From assembly GCA_037176725.1 (NCBI GenBank), contig JAZBRS010000049.1, positions 33,348,001 to 33,412,000 of the forward strand: 64,000 nucleotides of DNA, given 5' to 3'. The notes under the pieces were generated by a model, which worked only from the letters and a program-made list of their open reading frames with translations, did not search any database and was not told the origin of the DNA. Shown piece after piece: positions 12,649 through 26,160 of this stretch (the stretch's first letter is position 1; every line of letters begins with the position of its first letter). Both the position numbers and the translations under genes were made by a program. Source of the stretch: Posidonia oceanica (taxonomy: Eukaryota > Streptophyta > Magnoliopsida > Alismatales > Posidoniaceae).

Positions 12649-15600
12649 TTACAATATAGACATGAGCTCTATTCTTTTTGAAGTCTTCTCCATGAATTCT
12701 CTCGTGAGACTTTTTGTAAAGGGATCGGCCAGATTCTCCTGCCTACTTACATTGATCACCGTGATCACACCCCTTTTGAGAAGATCAGAGACATGTACAT
12801 GGTGGATCTGCATAGTCCTCTTCCGTCCGTTATACAAATCATTACCAGCAACTGTCGTAGCCGCTTGCTTATCACAAGAGATAGCAATACCCGACATTCT
12901 TTCTCTGAACAGTGGAAGACCAAACAATAACTCCCTGAGATACTCTGCCTCCTCGGTTGCGACCGTCGTCAATGCATAAAACTCATATTCCTTCTATCAC
13001 AGCAAGGTAACCAGCATAATGCATGGTTTCTTTAAGGTAAGCCATTACCCTCTCTATAACAATCCAATACTCCTCACCTAGATTCTTAGTGAATCTGCTC
13101 AATATACTCATAGTAAATGCTATGTCAAACCTAATGTAATTTATTGCATACATGAGACTTTCAACAACTTTGGAATACTCTAGTTGTCGTACAGCTTTCC
13201 AACGATTTTCCTCTGACTTATGCACATAGTCATACGACGTGTATACCATGGTCAAGTTAGAATACCTGTACTTTGTAAGTACATTCTCAATATAGTGAGA
13301 TTGTGTCAAGACGCATCCCTCTGTAGTCCTCACTATCTTGATCCTAAGATCACATTTACAAGTCTCGTGTCCTTTATGTTGAACTTGGATGAATGAAATT
13401 TCTTTATATCTTTCACAACCTCTATGTCGGTATCAAAGATAAGCATATCATCCACATAAAGACATATGATGACTCCTCGTCCATCTGTAAATTTTGTGTG
13501 AACACACTTATCAGCATCACTGACTTTGTAGTCATTTGACTTGATCACTTTGTCAAATTTTTTATGTCACATCTTAGGAGTTTGCTTATTTCATATAGAG
13601 ATTTGACCAATTTACATACTTTTTGTTCTAATCCCTTAACTACGAACCCTTCAAGCTGAATCATGTAAATTTTCTCAGTCAAGTCTCCATTTAAGAATGC
13701 AGTTTTTACATCCATATGATGTATCACCATATTCTGTATTGCAACCACTGCAATCAATAAACGAATAGTGGAAATACGAGCTATAGGAGAATAGGTATCA
13801 AAATAATCGCTGCCTTCCTTTAACAACTAGTCTAGCTTTGTACTTATCCACTGAGCCATCTATCAACATATTCTTCTTGAAGACCCATTTGCAGCCAATT
13901 GGTTTTGAGCCATCAGGTAGATTCACCAACACCCACGTGTTGTTATCCATTATTGAGTCATACTCATCTTGGATTGCATCTCACCAGCATGCTACATTTT
14001 TGTACTGCATTGCTTCTTTGAAGCTTTGTGGATCACTTTCTATGTTATAAGAGATAAAATAAGGTCCAAAGGTTTTCTCGTTTCTTGCTCACTTGGTTAA
14101 TGACTCTTTCACCTGAGGTATGACCTCCTCGGTCATTGATTCTAACTCCTTGTCAAATTCTGAAATTTCGTTCTCTCTCATAAAGAGATTTTATGAAAGA
14201 TCATGCAACATGATCCTTTTGTCTTTAATGAACTTCTCCTCAAAGTACTCTACATCTGGAGCTTCTACGATGGAATTCATTTCCAAATATAAAAACCTCC
14301 GAGCATCATTACTCTCAGCATATCTTAGAAATACCGTCTTGGTTGTATGAGTTCCTAACTTCTCAATCTTTATGTCTCGTAGTCTAACATAGGATAAGCA
14401 CCTCCACACTCTAATAGATCCTAGAAATACCGCCTTGGTTCGATTTGGTGTTATCTCCGTCTTAGAGAAAGGTATTCTATTGAGAATATAACTTGCTGAA
14501 AGAACCACTTCAACCCAATAGCAGTTCAACAGTTCAGCTGTCAACAACATAGAATTGATCATCTCAGTCAAAGTCCTATTCTTCATTTCTGCTACTTCAT
14601 TCGACTGTGGATAGTATGGAGTTGTAGTTTCATTCTCGATTCCATACTCTGTGTGGAATGTCGCAAACTCCTTAGACCGGTATTTCCCTCATTTGTCACT
14701 TCTCAGTCTCTTTAGGTTCCTTCCTGTTTGCCTTTCTGCTCTAGCCTTGAAGTCCATGCACTTCATAAATGTTTCATCTTCTTACATCAGCAGATAAACA
14801 AAGGCATATCTAGAGTAGTCATCTATAAAGGTAAGGAATACTTCATCTCGCCTTTACTGGTGAAGCTTCTAAAATCACATGTGTCAGAATAGACCAATTC
14901 TAGAATTTCTGTACTCCTAGAAACTCTCTTGAAAGACTTTATAACAATCTTCGTTTGTGCACAAATATCACACTTCTCATGTGTATTACCCCAACATTTT
15001 TTGAATAAGCCAGAGATTGAACATCTTTCCAATTTTCTTGTAGTGCACATGTCCAAGTCTATGGTGCCAAAACTCACTCAAGTAATCGACATAGGCCTCC
15101 TGCCTTTGGCACCACAGTTTGGTCACTTATCCACCTTTAATTCAACCAAAAAAACAACATTAGTCATGACTACCTACTTGGCAATCACATCATGCTTTGC
15201 CCTCTGCTTCGCCTCATCCTCAATACTAATGAATCGCAACAGATCGCTCATCTTGACTTTTATCTTCTTGTGATAAATATCAGTGGCGAAGTAGGTCCAA
15301 CCTACTGGTAGTTTATTTAAGATACACCCAACCAAATACCTCTCTGGAAGCTTCATCTTGTCTTCAGCCATGTACTAATTGATCTGCAACAAGTCCTTGA
15401 CTTACGGAAATATAGACTTGTCCTCTTCGAACATGTAGTCCTCAAATTTTGGTCATACTCTCATCATCCTTATACTACTTCTCTAAGGAGTCCCAGATCT
15501 CCTTTGCAGTCTCCGTCTTGGAGTAGAAATCCACAATCCTCTTCTCGAGATTATGAAAGATCAAACCCTTGTACAGAGAATTGGTCTTTTCAACATGCTC

Positions 15601-15720
15601 CCACATTGATCTCTCATATCTGTGTATACGAAGTAGAATCTCACCAATCAAACCCGTTCAATCTCTCCCAAATGTTTGAAAACATCTAGATCATCCAATT
15701 CTGACTCCAATTGCATGATC
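12649..15720 (-). pseudogene. Copia A gag-pol remnant
   Basis: Broken polyprotein. In minus-strand order: gag fragment with KLPERYLVGCILNKLP (15371-15174, with traces up to about 15720); GAG-pre-integrase segment with a CDICAQTK zinc-binding half (15077-14823); integrase core and C-terminal part (14586-14191); reverse transcriptase fingers with DVKTAFLNGDL (13826-13545) and the catalytic YVDDM (13548-13333); connection region (13333-12983); RNase H with EAEYLRELLFGLP and the ADPFTKSL end (12972-12649). Each piece is in a different frame or separated by stops, so no product is expected. Confidence 0.85.
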
Positions 15721-16328
15721 TATCAAGTTCATTTTGGATCGCTAGATTTCATCCAACAACATCAGCACACAGTAGAACTGCATCTTGCAGTTACATGCAG
15801 CAAGTTCTTATCTTTCCTTCATTATGAATTAAAATTTAATTCTTTTAAATCTCTAAAATCCAATATATCTATATTATCATATATAATATGTAATTAGAAT
15901 TTAAATCAAAAGGAAATCACCCATATAAATGGAACTCAAATCCATCCAAACAACCTAGGTTTTTTTAAAATTTTAAAATTCAAAATCCTTGCGAGTCTTG
16001 TACCCACAAAATAGGAAAGATAATAAAAATATACTACGTGACATATTATTTCTTATTTGATTTGAATCTCACTTCAAAATCAAATCATGTAGTTCTCCTA
16101 CAAAATAGGAAAGAAAACTATATCCACATTATCTCCATCTTGGAGCAAAAATCTATAATTCTCTTCTCAAGAATTATAATGTGATGTCTATATCAAGACA
16201 ATCTACCAGAAACGGAATTTCTCCCACACACCTGCTCTCATGCACAAACAACAATATGCATCTCCATATGTTGTAAATGAATTCATCAAACTTCTCAAGT
16301 TTGACAACATTTTACCCTAACATCCTCA

Positions 16329-16883
16329 TATTATTGCTATCCATAACCTAATCGATTAATACAATAACGTAATAAGGCTTTAAGATCTATGCAGAAATAA
16401 AATTTTCAGAGAATATGAAGATATCTCACTCATGTACAATGAAATACTCTTTATGTAGAAGACTATCTACATACTTCGTTGAGGTGTTATCAAACACTGA
16501 CACTTAAAACGTTATTCGACTCCCCTAACCAAATTACTCCCAAGTACTAGCAAGGAAGAGTTGCGATATGTACACTCGCAATCGATTACAAAAGAATCAC
16601 CGCTAGAATGCCTTCCTGTCTACGAAGTCACACTTTGATCCTCTCGAAGCACACGATTAGTCTCCTCGTCCTCCAAACAAATGCAGATCTACATAATCAT
16701 TATCCCTCCTTATATCTAAAGGAGATATGAAATTATTCCTCCTAATAAATAAACGAGATAATGTAATTATCTTTCCTTTTGAATTTAAAAGGAATAAATT
16801 TTGTGATAAATATCTTATAAAGAAAGCAACTGTCACAATTTAAACCTTTCATTATTGAATTATCTTAGAGTGATTCTCCAACA
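16329..16883 (-). repeat. Copia A 5' LTR
   Basis: 555 bp; aligns with 11175-11916 from its start (TATTATTGCTATCC against TGTTGTCACTGTGC) to its end (CTCCAACA). It lacks about 190 bp around 16680-16700, explaining the length difference. Confidence 0.8.
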
Positions 16884-17226
16884 AATGTCAATATACACAT
16901 ATCGCCAACTTGGGATATCCATCACTTCTGTAGCGGCCAGCCTCTGCAAATCTCTGTTTTGTCACTTTGCATATGTTTACTATGAGAAAATGGTGATCGA
17001 ATGCAGTAAAGCATCTATTTCCTGAAAGTAAATAACAATTCAGTATTGTTGATACTAATAGTAGTAAAATACTGAAACTACGTGTGTCTAGCATGAAAAT
17101 CTATCAAGAGTGGATAGAATAAAAATTTAACATATAGCTCCTCTAATTGACTGCAACACGATATCGAGACATACCTTTGGACTGGTGAGTGGTTGCATAT
17201 CGTTATCTCCCGATTACGCACTAGAT
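16884..17226 (-). other. 3' flank of the M48 peptidase gene
   Basis: 343 bp between the peptidase stop codon and the copia A LTR. It should contain the 3' UTR. No clear polyadenylation signal was assigned. The retroelement may have landed in or just beyond the transcribed region. Confidence 0.5.
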
Positions 17227-20200
17227 TTACTTCACAGCTTTAAGTTGGCCAGCCCGTCTAAGTAGAGATTGGTACTCCTCACCCCTCGACCATTGGTCAA
17301 TTTCACGAGCACGTAAGACAGGCAAAGGATGAGACAATTGTCTTGTCTGAGCATTCCTGTTTGTGATCGTTGTATCAATGTTTAAGTACTAGTTAGTTCC
17401 TGTTCAAATCACTCTGTCAACTACTTCACTATATGTGTTATCTCAAGTGCAGCAGTTCTAACCTGATGTACCAGCCAACTGGGCTCGAAGAAGCTTTGTC
17501 ATAAGAGCGAGCTTGTTCTAAGAAGGCATCAACATTAAGCTGGTCGGAGAGTGATGGGCAACCTCCAGAAAGTTTCATCAAGACAGAGATGACCACCTCT
17601 TGATAGGAACATAGAAAGAACATGAACAACAGTTAACAATGCCTACGTTTTGTATAAAGAAAGAATAACAAAAAAAATAAAATAAAATGTAGCAATAGAT
17701 TATATTTCTTGTATTTATCAAGAAGAAACAAAATTAAGCCCAAGGATCAATGCAGATATATGGACCCAGCTTAGGGAATGTTTCTCCAAAACGATCAACA
17801 TATAAAATAGAAGCATAATGTGGATATTGAGGTTATAACAATTGAATCACCCATCAAATGATGACAACCAACTGTACACAATTATTTGTCAACTTTAGTG
17901 CAAATACAGGGTATTTCTTCTGATACAGTGATAGCAATTGAGATAAGCATGGGCTGTAGAAGCTTGCCTAACTTCCAATGCAATTGAGTTAAATTTCTCA
18001 ATGGACCAAATATTGCTCGACAACTCTGCGAAAAATTCACTGTCTGAAAACAAACACTGCAAAAAATTCACAGTCTAAAAACAAACACTGCTGAAGTTTT
18101 GAGCTTCTTTGTGTATCTGACCTTGTTCCTATGCTCTTTTTTCTTTTCACCTTTCAAAAGTATCTAACTCAAGAAGTATTATCCTTCTCACTTAACAGCT
18201 TAACTTGCTCTATGCACAAAAATAAATACCAAAAATATTTATCTTGTTGGAATTACTTTTCAAATTAACCTGCATTCCTTTTTTACAATTTTAAGTTTGA
18301 ACTGAGTGAGAAGGAACCTCTCCCAGTAAGCGCATTTAAAAAGGTTGAAAATTCAGATAAAAAATTGAGGCAGAAGTGAGATTAATTATCATACACAAAA
18401 ATCAAAGGGTGCATCCGGAGAATTTATAGAAACTTGAAACTGACATTATTTAAAGGTGCTTTATGCCTCCAAAGTAGTATGTCTGAAGAACCAATATTTG
18501 TCCATTAGAGGCATTATTCGAGTTGGTGCCAGGAGCTTTCAGATTAAAATTAGAAGCCAAGCATACATGTTTTCACAACATAATAAATATATAATAACAA
18601 TTAAAAAGTAAAAAATAAATAAATTTAAATCGTAATCTACCTTAGGATCTTGAGCAACAAGAAGAGCTGCACGGTCACAAGTAAGTTCAGCAGCTCTAAC
18701 CCATCTATATAGCTGGTCTTCCAAACTCTTAGCAATAAAACCACCAAGACCTGTAAAAAAGAATCCTAAGAGCTGTGTTTTAAACAAATTCCTTTATGAC
18801 CAATTGAAATATGCCGAATTAAACACAAATTACCAGGTATGCTGTAAGCCCCCATTGTAAGAATGTTAGCAAATGTAAGCCACACACCATGATCGCATTT
18901 CAGGTGCCCCAATTCATGTGCCAATACAGCCTATAAATAGGATCAGATACGACATATAAATAAGCACTGGCAGGTCTCAAATTAGTTTTAGATCTTATTT
19001 CAAGATTAATCTATGAATGCTTTTGTCAAATATCCTCATGTCCATCAATCTAAAATGGTTGGACATAATCTTTAAATCTCTACAGGCAATTTTCCACATG
19101 CTTGCATTGAATGCATTCTGTATTTTCTACCATCAGTGATTGCTAATTTTTGTTGAGCTTTGCTCTCCCTCTTAGTGTGAATATGATTATGAGTATTTTG
19201 TTCCCTCATCCTGACAGAACTCATAACTTTCAGCCACAATAAATTTAAATATTTTATGATTTTACAACATCTAATCTTTGAACTCTCAGTTGTGCATGTT
19301 TGCCATACATACATATTAATATTTATTTGGAACTAGAAAGCCATATAAGTATTTTCTATGTTTAAGGGAAAAAAGCATTTCCATGATATATATTTATGTT
19401 GGGTGAGCATATCCATTACTTTTCTCTTTCTCGTTTGGACTGAAGAACTTTACAGGACTTTTTTGCAACTTTACAAAACTTTATATTCCTCTTTGCACCT
19501 CAAACAAAAATTAAACTGAACTCAGTATATCTGTTGGTTAGAAAGGAAATAGAAGAATAATACAAATTGTGATTTATATATCCTTAAACCCCTATAGTAA
19601 TGGCAGGTATATACAATGAGATATTTGTTTAGTTGAAACACTCAATGTTAAACGATAAAAAAGGGAAATTTTGTATGTCAGTAGAACATGCTTAGGTTGG
19701 TATATTATCCATTTTATAAGTTTGTGCTAACTATGTTTACATTTACTGGCTCGTGCATATGGAGAAAATACAATAAAAGGCCAAGAATATGGAGAGATAG
19801 AATACACAATCTATTTTTCAAGATAAAAATTATATTTTTTATTTTTAAGAGGAAAAAAGATTTTAGCAGAGTCATGAAAACAGAATTTCTATTTAAAGCC
19901 AATTAACTATATAATAATTGACCTTAACAGACATTGAATTCTTACTTGAACAATGTTATAATAAGATACACACTTGGATATTATTGTATTTATCAACCAT
20001 ACGTTCAGCTTCAATTGTAGTTCTCAACTAAAAGAAATAACTTCTCAAACATGTTATAAACTTGAAAAATATTCACTCACTGAGAGGTTTTCTTAATATA
20101 CATCCCGAGATACCTACTCATCAACTTATGAAATAAGAGGAAAAATAAAGAGATTTTAGATACAACATGGACAATACTTTGCTGCAAATGTTAAGGCTAA

Positions 20201-22697
20201 ATATACAAGTGGCAGGAGCTTTCATTGTGTGCTTGAAAAGTTGAAAAATGAATGAACAAAAAATAGAATAACAAAGATCAGATGCATGCTTACAGAGCAA
20301 TTACCTACCTGGAGCTCCTTTCTGGTCAAAAGTTCAACAAGGCTTGTATGAACCACAATGAATGGCTTCCTTCCACGAATAGCTAAAGTGTATGCATTTG
20401 GAATGGGATTTTGCCGGATATAAAGATCAGGAGCCTCACTGTTCAGTACTCTAGAAGCCTCAACCATTAAATGATGAAGCTCAGAAAGCTGCAAGGTGTG
20501 AATGGAAGATATGAGAACCATATCAAATCATTAGTACCCACATCTTAGTAAGCTGGTGTTCAGCTCAACCAAATGAACAAGAGTGAATGACACACCAAAA
20601 TGGAAAAAATTCAGGCTGTAAGATACTTCCATTTTAGTTTTGAGATTTTCCTGAATTCAGCATGACCTGAGAAAATAGCCTTAATGGAAAATGATTGTAA
20701 ATAATTTATACCTTATGAAAAAATTAGATATCTTTTTTCCAAGGCTCGAAGTACGAAGTCATAAAACCAGACTTTTGCCAAAAGGCAACGATAAGAAATC
20801 CCTCAACACAAAACCAGATCAGATAAGGCAACTTCTTAGTTTCCATTTTTCTCAAAGGCCTGGCATACTCTTCCTCTTCTTCCCAAAAAGATGCCAAGCA
20901 TTTACTCTATGTTCACATTTCCCAGATGCCAAAGAAACTATTTAACTAAAGGACTTGACTGAAGCCAAAAATATTTCTAAGAATTTTTATATTCCAATTG
21001 AAGCAAAATTTTACATCAGAGCACATTTTTCGTTAAAAAGAACATCTTAGTGCAGTATCCCATACTAGTAAGCAGTGAATAGTAAGTCAGTAACAGCACA
21101 CCAACTGATCTAAAACTCTATCGAGAAAGATGGATGGTCAACTGGACCAACACAGGAAAGAGCACTATTCCAGAATCACGCAAAGAAAAGGCAAAAGGAA
21201 ACAACTTCGACGAGTCCTCTGTACCAGACCCAGGTTGGACTCTCACTCAACAGTTATCAATACTTTTTGTCGAGTCAGGGCATGCAGTTGACCGTGCAGC
21301 ACATTTCACTGTCTCCATTTCACAGTACTTTTGGATTTATAATGTTGCCAAGAAGGGTTTAATATATTAATCCTATGGACCTCAGTATCAGCAATTGGTT
21401 CCATAATCTAGATGCTTGACCTCAAGCAAAAATTTCTTGAGATTTAATTCAACTCAATTGTCTCTGTCATCTGGCTAGAACCTTTTGGACCACACAACAC
21501 ATAAAGTCTAGCTTCTATAGTATGTTGAGATTTCCATGCAAACCTTTTCTTTTGTCATCAAACTCATGAGCAAAATATTTGATTAAAAATGGAGGAGAAC
21601 AAAAACAACGTGTTGTTGCATATTATAACATGTTGCATACAATTATTTTTTGTTAGAAAATTAATCAAGCGCTTCTTTCTTTTGATGATAAAATCCATGG
21701 ACATTCCAGTGGGCATTACACACTTGTTACACAACAACCCATTAGCAGAATAACGAAGCAGGGAGGGCAGCTGAGTGGGAGAAATGGAAGATTGGTTTTT
21801 TTCCCTTTTCTTTTCATATTTATGCAGTGTTTACTTGAGGAATGGTTGTTTCTTTTTGAAGAATGAGGAATGTTATTATTCAAAGGAAAAACGTTAAGCT
21901 AAATCGAAGGGCTCTTGAGCCAACACTATACCAACTGACCTGATTTTCAGAAACAAGAACAGATGTCCCTATGTTCTCTAGAATCATGACTTGCTCCGCC
22001 ACTGGACCTGTGGTTAAATCACGATACAAAAGCTTGAGATGGTTCACACACACACAAACACACACCAAAAAAAAAAACCGATCATACGTTGTTTTGTTGG
22101 TAAGTTTGCCCAATTACGAAGCCAATGTTCTTTTTGAAATAAAAGAACATCCTTTTAAGGGTGCAAAAAGACCTCACCACTAAACTATGCTTAAAAAAAA
22201 ACCATAACAGATGAAACAGCAGTATGTACTGCGAAGGTAAAACAGACGCAAGACAAAAAAGAAAGAACAGAATAATTCATTCGTGTTATTCTAGTACCTA
22301 ACAAGGCCTTCCCGAGTTCGTTAAGCCCGGGGATGGCCCTCAGCAGCAGCGTATTCTGAAGAAGGAAAAAAAAACACGAACAAAAGAATCATTCACAGAA
22401 CATAACGATGGAAGAAGAGGGTGGAAGGAAAGCTGTCCAGACCTGCTTGTCGAGCGGGTGTCTGAAGTCGTCCGCATCAAGATCTCGGATGGCTACGGAC
22501 GGACCAGGAGCAGTAGCGGAAGCAGCGGCGAAGGTGACCGAGACCTTGATTCCTCGGGTGTTTTTGGGGTGAGACACTGAACTTTGGGTAGCGGGAGCGA
22601 GTTTCGTGGGGAAAGCTGGGGGTTGGTGGTGGTGGACAGGAGCGAGAGGCGAGGGTTTCTGCGAGGTGCAGCAGGAAGGACCGAGAGAGAACGCCAT
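17227..22697 (-). CDS. Plastid-type M48 family zinc metallopeptidase, 8 exons
   Basis: Exons (genomic, transcribed right to left): 22443-22697, 22298-22355, 21940-22007, 20309-20488, 18834-18930, 18641-18750, 17463-17596, 17227-17356. All introns are GT-AG, the joins keep frame, and the total is 1032 bp, encoding 343 residues. The first 60 residues ([10 protein letters not shown]...) are Ser/Pro/Ala-rich like a chloroplast transit peptide. HELGH at about 192-196 is the HExxH zinc/catalytic motif, and E241 in ELTCD (ExxxD) is the likely third zinc ligand. The product closely resembles the Arabidopsis M48 protein I recall as At3g27110. The frame stays open upstream to a Met at 22823, but the 22697 start is preferred because the targeting sequence begins there, after a pyrimidine-rich leader. 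Expected role: membrane-associated or stromal protein turnover in plastids; the substrate is unknown. This is the only gene here with no visible lesion. Confidence 0.93.
22008..22297 (-). repeat. CA microsatellite in M48 intron 2
   Basis: Short imperfect (CA)n followed by poly-A at about 22047-22078, lying 40 bp inside the acceptor side of intron 2 (22008-22297). No other feature is seen in this intron. Confidence 0.6.
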
Positions 22698-24297
22698 GCG
22701 ATGGTGCGAGCGAGCGAGAAAGAGAGAGATGAAAAGACTTGTTTGCCGTTGGCCATTTGTAAGTATGTTTACTGTTAGTGATATAGGTGTGATATCCCGC
22801 GGTGCCGCGCGAAGAGACATCATTTAATCTGTTGAATCGTGACTTATTAAAGATGTGCATACTTGTAAGTGGCGTAGATTCAGAGGATATCGAAACTTTC
22901 AGTCTTTATAGTTAATTCAAATATAAAGATGATGAGACTTATAATTATAAATAATTAATTATAATTATTAATAAGTAGATATAATTTTATAAGACAACAT
23001 TATAGGTATTTTAGAATTTCTTTTTCAACAGAGGATTTGTCTAGATACCAGTCTTTTGATACAGTAATTTGAGACATAATCAAAATCATAATCATTAAAT
23101 TTAGATGAATCATGATGTCAGCATGATGCAAGCAAATTGCATTAGCACCATCTTGACATCAGACTTAGTGGCGAAGCCACACTTGGAGCATATGTCTTGG
23201 ATGAAATTTTGTAAAATTTGAATGATGTGATGGCAATTTGACGGAAAAAAAAAAGGAATAGGACACCCACAATCCTCTCCACCTTTCCTCTTGACCTCTC
23301 TTCTATGGTTCTGTGTGCTATCATATCGCTCTATCAGTGATTTCCTCCAAAGCACCTAGACTATCAAAGTTGTGAAGCCGTCGGAAGTCGGAGCGTCTGC
23401 GTCTCCTCTGTGTGCCGCCACTGTCAAAGCCGCAAAGCCGCTAAAGGTCAAAGCATCCACCTCTCCTCTAGCTCTGTGTGCCGCCGCTCGTCGCTCTCCT
23501 CTATGTCACTGTGTGGCGTCGCTCCTGTGTGTGCCGAGACTGTGGTCCGCGTCTCCTCTGGCTCTGTGTGCCGCCGCTTGTCGCACTCCTCAGTGTCACT
23601 GTGTGTTGTCGCCCCTATGTGTGCCATGAGCCCGTTACTACCGTCTACTCTCCTCTGTGTGCGTCTGTATCTCAAATGACTAAATTTTTTCATTTTCTTT
23701 TGAAAAGAAACTAAGATGGGTTAATAAGTCGTCCCATCATCTACTAAAAGTTTAACAAATTAACAATAGAAGTTATATTATTTCATAAAAATGAAGTGCT
23801 TGGAATCTCGAATTGAGGAGCATGGTGTAGTTTACGAGTTTAGGACCTCACAGAATCACATGATGTGCTCATTAAAGGTTAGCAAAATGAGATTAAGTCA
23901 TTATATTTTTTCAAGTCATGGGTTGTGTATATTTAACTAATTCGATTCTCCACTTTCTGACAAAATTACTGTATCTAATTTTCCAACTTAATTAAGACAT
24001 GGGTGTTCTCAGTTCTGTGTTCAGACAATTTTATATAGAAACATTCCCTTTGGAAGCAAGACCATAAAGAACAGACCATCCTCTATGGCTCTACTGACTA
24101 CTCCATCCGTCCCTTGCAAGGTTGGCTCCTCACTTTCTCTAGTTAGATCGTTTTTATTTGCCTAATCAGGTAACTAGTTGATTTTTAGCAATTAGCATTC
24201 AATTATTCCTTTTAATTATCATTTCAAATTTTTGGAGAAACTCTTATGGAAATTGAACGTGATGTTTGATTACCTATATTGAACGTATTGTTGTCAA
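22698..24297. other. Upstream region of the M48 gene and intergenic DNA
   Basis: The first ~60 bp (22698-22760) form a pyrimidine-rich leader on the minus strand (CTCTCTCTTTCTCGCTCGCT), typical of a plant 5' UTR. No TATA box was assigned. The rest is AT-rich apart from the GC-rich tandem duplication at 23465-23625. Confidence 0.5.
23465..23625 (+). repeat. Two-copy 90-bp GC-rich tandem duplication
   Basis: Units start at 23465 (CCTCTAGCTCTGTGTGCCGCC) and 23555 (CCTCTGGCTCTGTGTGCCGCC), 90 bp apart. A partial third copy lies near 23400. Because 90 is a multiple of 3, three frames stay open (for example 23372-23629), giving Cys/Leu/Ser-rich low-complexity peptides that I do not regard as genes. 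Confidence 0.7.
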
Positions 24298-25773
24298 TGC
24301 TAAACTATATAGGGCTTACTTGATGTCGTCATGTCGTCGATCTTAATGCGAAAGCATTCCTCATATGTATCCCCACAGCAACCACATCTGCTCCTATAGA
24401 GGGAGTCTCTCAAAGCAAAAGCAAAAGATGTTGGATCAAATGGCTTCTCTAGAGGAGAGGTGAATAAAGATTAAGCTACTAGATGTTAACTATTTGCATT
24501 TTTTAAGTATTAACTAATGAATCTCAAGTTGATCTAATTAAGCAATGCATACACAGAAGGAGGTAGAGAGATAATGAATCAATAGAACAACAAGTTATAG
24601 TGGTTCGGCCAAATTCCGACCTAGTCTACTCTCTCAAGATCACCTTGAGGTTCCTTAATCTTTAAACCAAAAGATACACTTACTTGTTTGTTGAAAATTC
24701 CCTTCAACAAATCCTTGCAACGTCCCGTTGCCCCTTCTCCAACCCGGAGAAAACAATCCTTACTGAATTGTGTAGTTATAGAATGTACCATCTTTTTGCC
24801 AAGCATAGAAGTAGAGGTTCAGCGTAGTTGCTCGAGGAGGCTTGGAAAGGTCTTGAAGATGGAAATGAAGCTCTTAGCACTTGTATGAGATCTAGTATAT
24901 GTGGAGTATCAAGGTGTACCATTAGAGGTCCAATATGTATCCTATTTATAGGAGAAAATCCAACCCAAGTGTGTCTCTAACGTCTAGAAAATCTTCTCCA
25001 ACGTTCTAAAATGGCTAGTTAAACGGAGCGCCGAAATACACCGGAACGCCGTTTGAACACGCAGCTTTTCCAACTCACGACCAAAACGGAGTGCCGTTCT
25101 GGACCGGAGTGCCATTCAGTGTCACTCTTCAACGGGGTGCCGTTTTGGCACGTTTCTTCTCAGCTTAAGTCCAACTCTTTGCGGCCCATTACTGTTGAGC
25201 CCATTACCAGAACCAAACGCCGTTCTATAACGGTGCGCCGTTTATGAACTTTGATGCACATTCTGTTTAAATATCTTATATACCTAATTTCTATACAATT
25301 GATCTATCTCATAAGATCATTTGACAACTTTACAATCTTTTACAAGCAATCATAAGTAAATTTACAACATTTATAACCAGGTTGTATACACACTGATTTT
25401 CTATCATTCAGCATATATTTCAGTCTTCTTGGATGCTCTGAATATGATTGTAATCACTTTGTTCTTCCTTTGCATCTCATATTGAATTATGCTATATCAT
25501 TCTCAAATAATCATGTTAAGCATATAAAATCATATCTCATTTATCATCAAAATAAAATATACATTTGGAATATTTTCCAACAAAAGAGCTGGAAGAGTTG
25601 TTGTGTGGTTGTGTGTTGAAACCCTAGAGGGATGTCCCTTATATAGCACACTCCATAGCTGTGTTATAATATCCCTCATACACCACTTAATCTAATATGC
25701 CTCACAATTGGACTAGCCCACTAATCAAGTTAGTTAAGTCACATAAGTTGGATATTTGGACTTAGGTCTAACA
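24298..25773 (-). repeat. Copia B 3' LTR, interrupted
   Basis: Starts TGCTAAACTATATAGG and ends TCTAACA. It is interrupted at 24429-25582 by a solo LTR. Without it the LTR is 317 bp, exactly the length of its partner. Confidence 0.92.
24429..25582 (-). mobile_element. Solo LTR (SIRE-like copia) inside the copia B LTR
   Basis: 1154 bp, TGTTGG...CCAACA, flanked by AAAGA at 24424-24428 and 25583-25587, a perfect 5-bp target duplication. The intact partner LTR of copia B gives the empty site (GCAAAAGAGCTGG), proving the boundaries. On the minus strand it starts TGTTGGAAAATATTCC and then TTTTGATGATAA, like the solo LTR at 5849-6963 but a different family member. It contains repeats of ACGGAGTGCCGTT type near 25020-25250. 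Confidence 0.95.
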
Positions 25774-26160
25774 ATCTTCCACTTGACTTATCCAACTTAC
25801 TTTATGCTAGACAAAACCTTATGTAGAGCGACTACTTTTCAATTGCTTAACAAGAGATATTAACCTTCATTCAAAAATAACAATCCTCGTAGATACTAGT
25901 CATAGTGGTAATAAATTGTCAAAATGTATGTCCCTTCTAAGTACTAAGATATCTAAGATTAAAGTTACAATTTAACACTTTATGTGGCAATCAATAATTT
26001 ATGAATAAACTTACAAATGTCATGACAATAAAAGTGAAGTTTATTCTCTTTAATTTATCCAATGATAAAACAATAGTTCAATATTTAAATAAAATAAGAA
26101 CTACTAAACAGAGATCATCAAACAAATGTGATATCACATAGTACATCAGTGTGTAAACCA

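Larger units (their letters stand above)
11175..16883 (-). mobile_element. Copia A, full-length but decayed Ty1/copia element
   Basis: Both LTRs are present (11175-11916 and 16329-16883) and flank minus-strand gag-pol remnants in the order gag, integrase, reverse transcriptase, RNase H, the Ty1/copia order. A purine tract complementary to TCCCCCACT lies just inside the left LTR (11918-11926). The PBS side is not recognisable. The flanks AATGTAAAT and AATGTCAAT are similar but offset, so the target duplication is uncertain. The right LTR is about 190 bp shorter through internal deletion, and the coding region is in many frames, so the insertion is old. Confidence 0.88.

Noticed and set aside
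21655..21720. TGTTAGAAAATTAATC...TTTTGATGATAAAATCC as a SIRE-type LTR start inside an M48 intron
   Set aside because: Only the first ~50 bp resemble the solo LTR at 5849; no matching 3' end or duplication was found.
23372..23629. Cys/Leu-rich ORFs in three frames as small secreted peptides
   Set aside because: Multiple frames are open only because of the 90-bp GC-rich duplication; no signal peptide pattern or conserved start.
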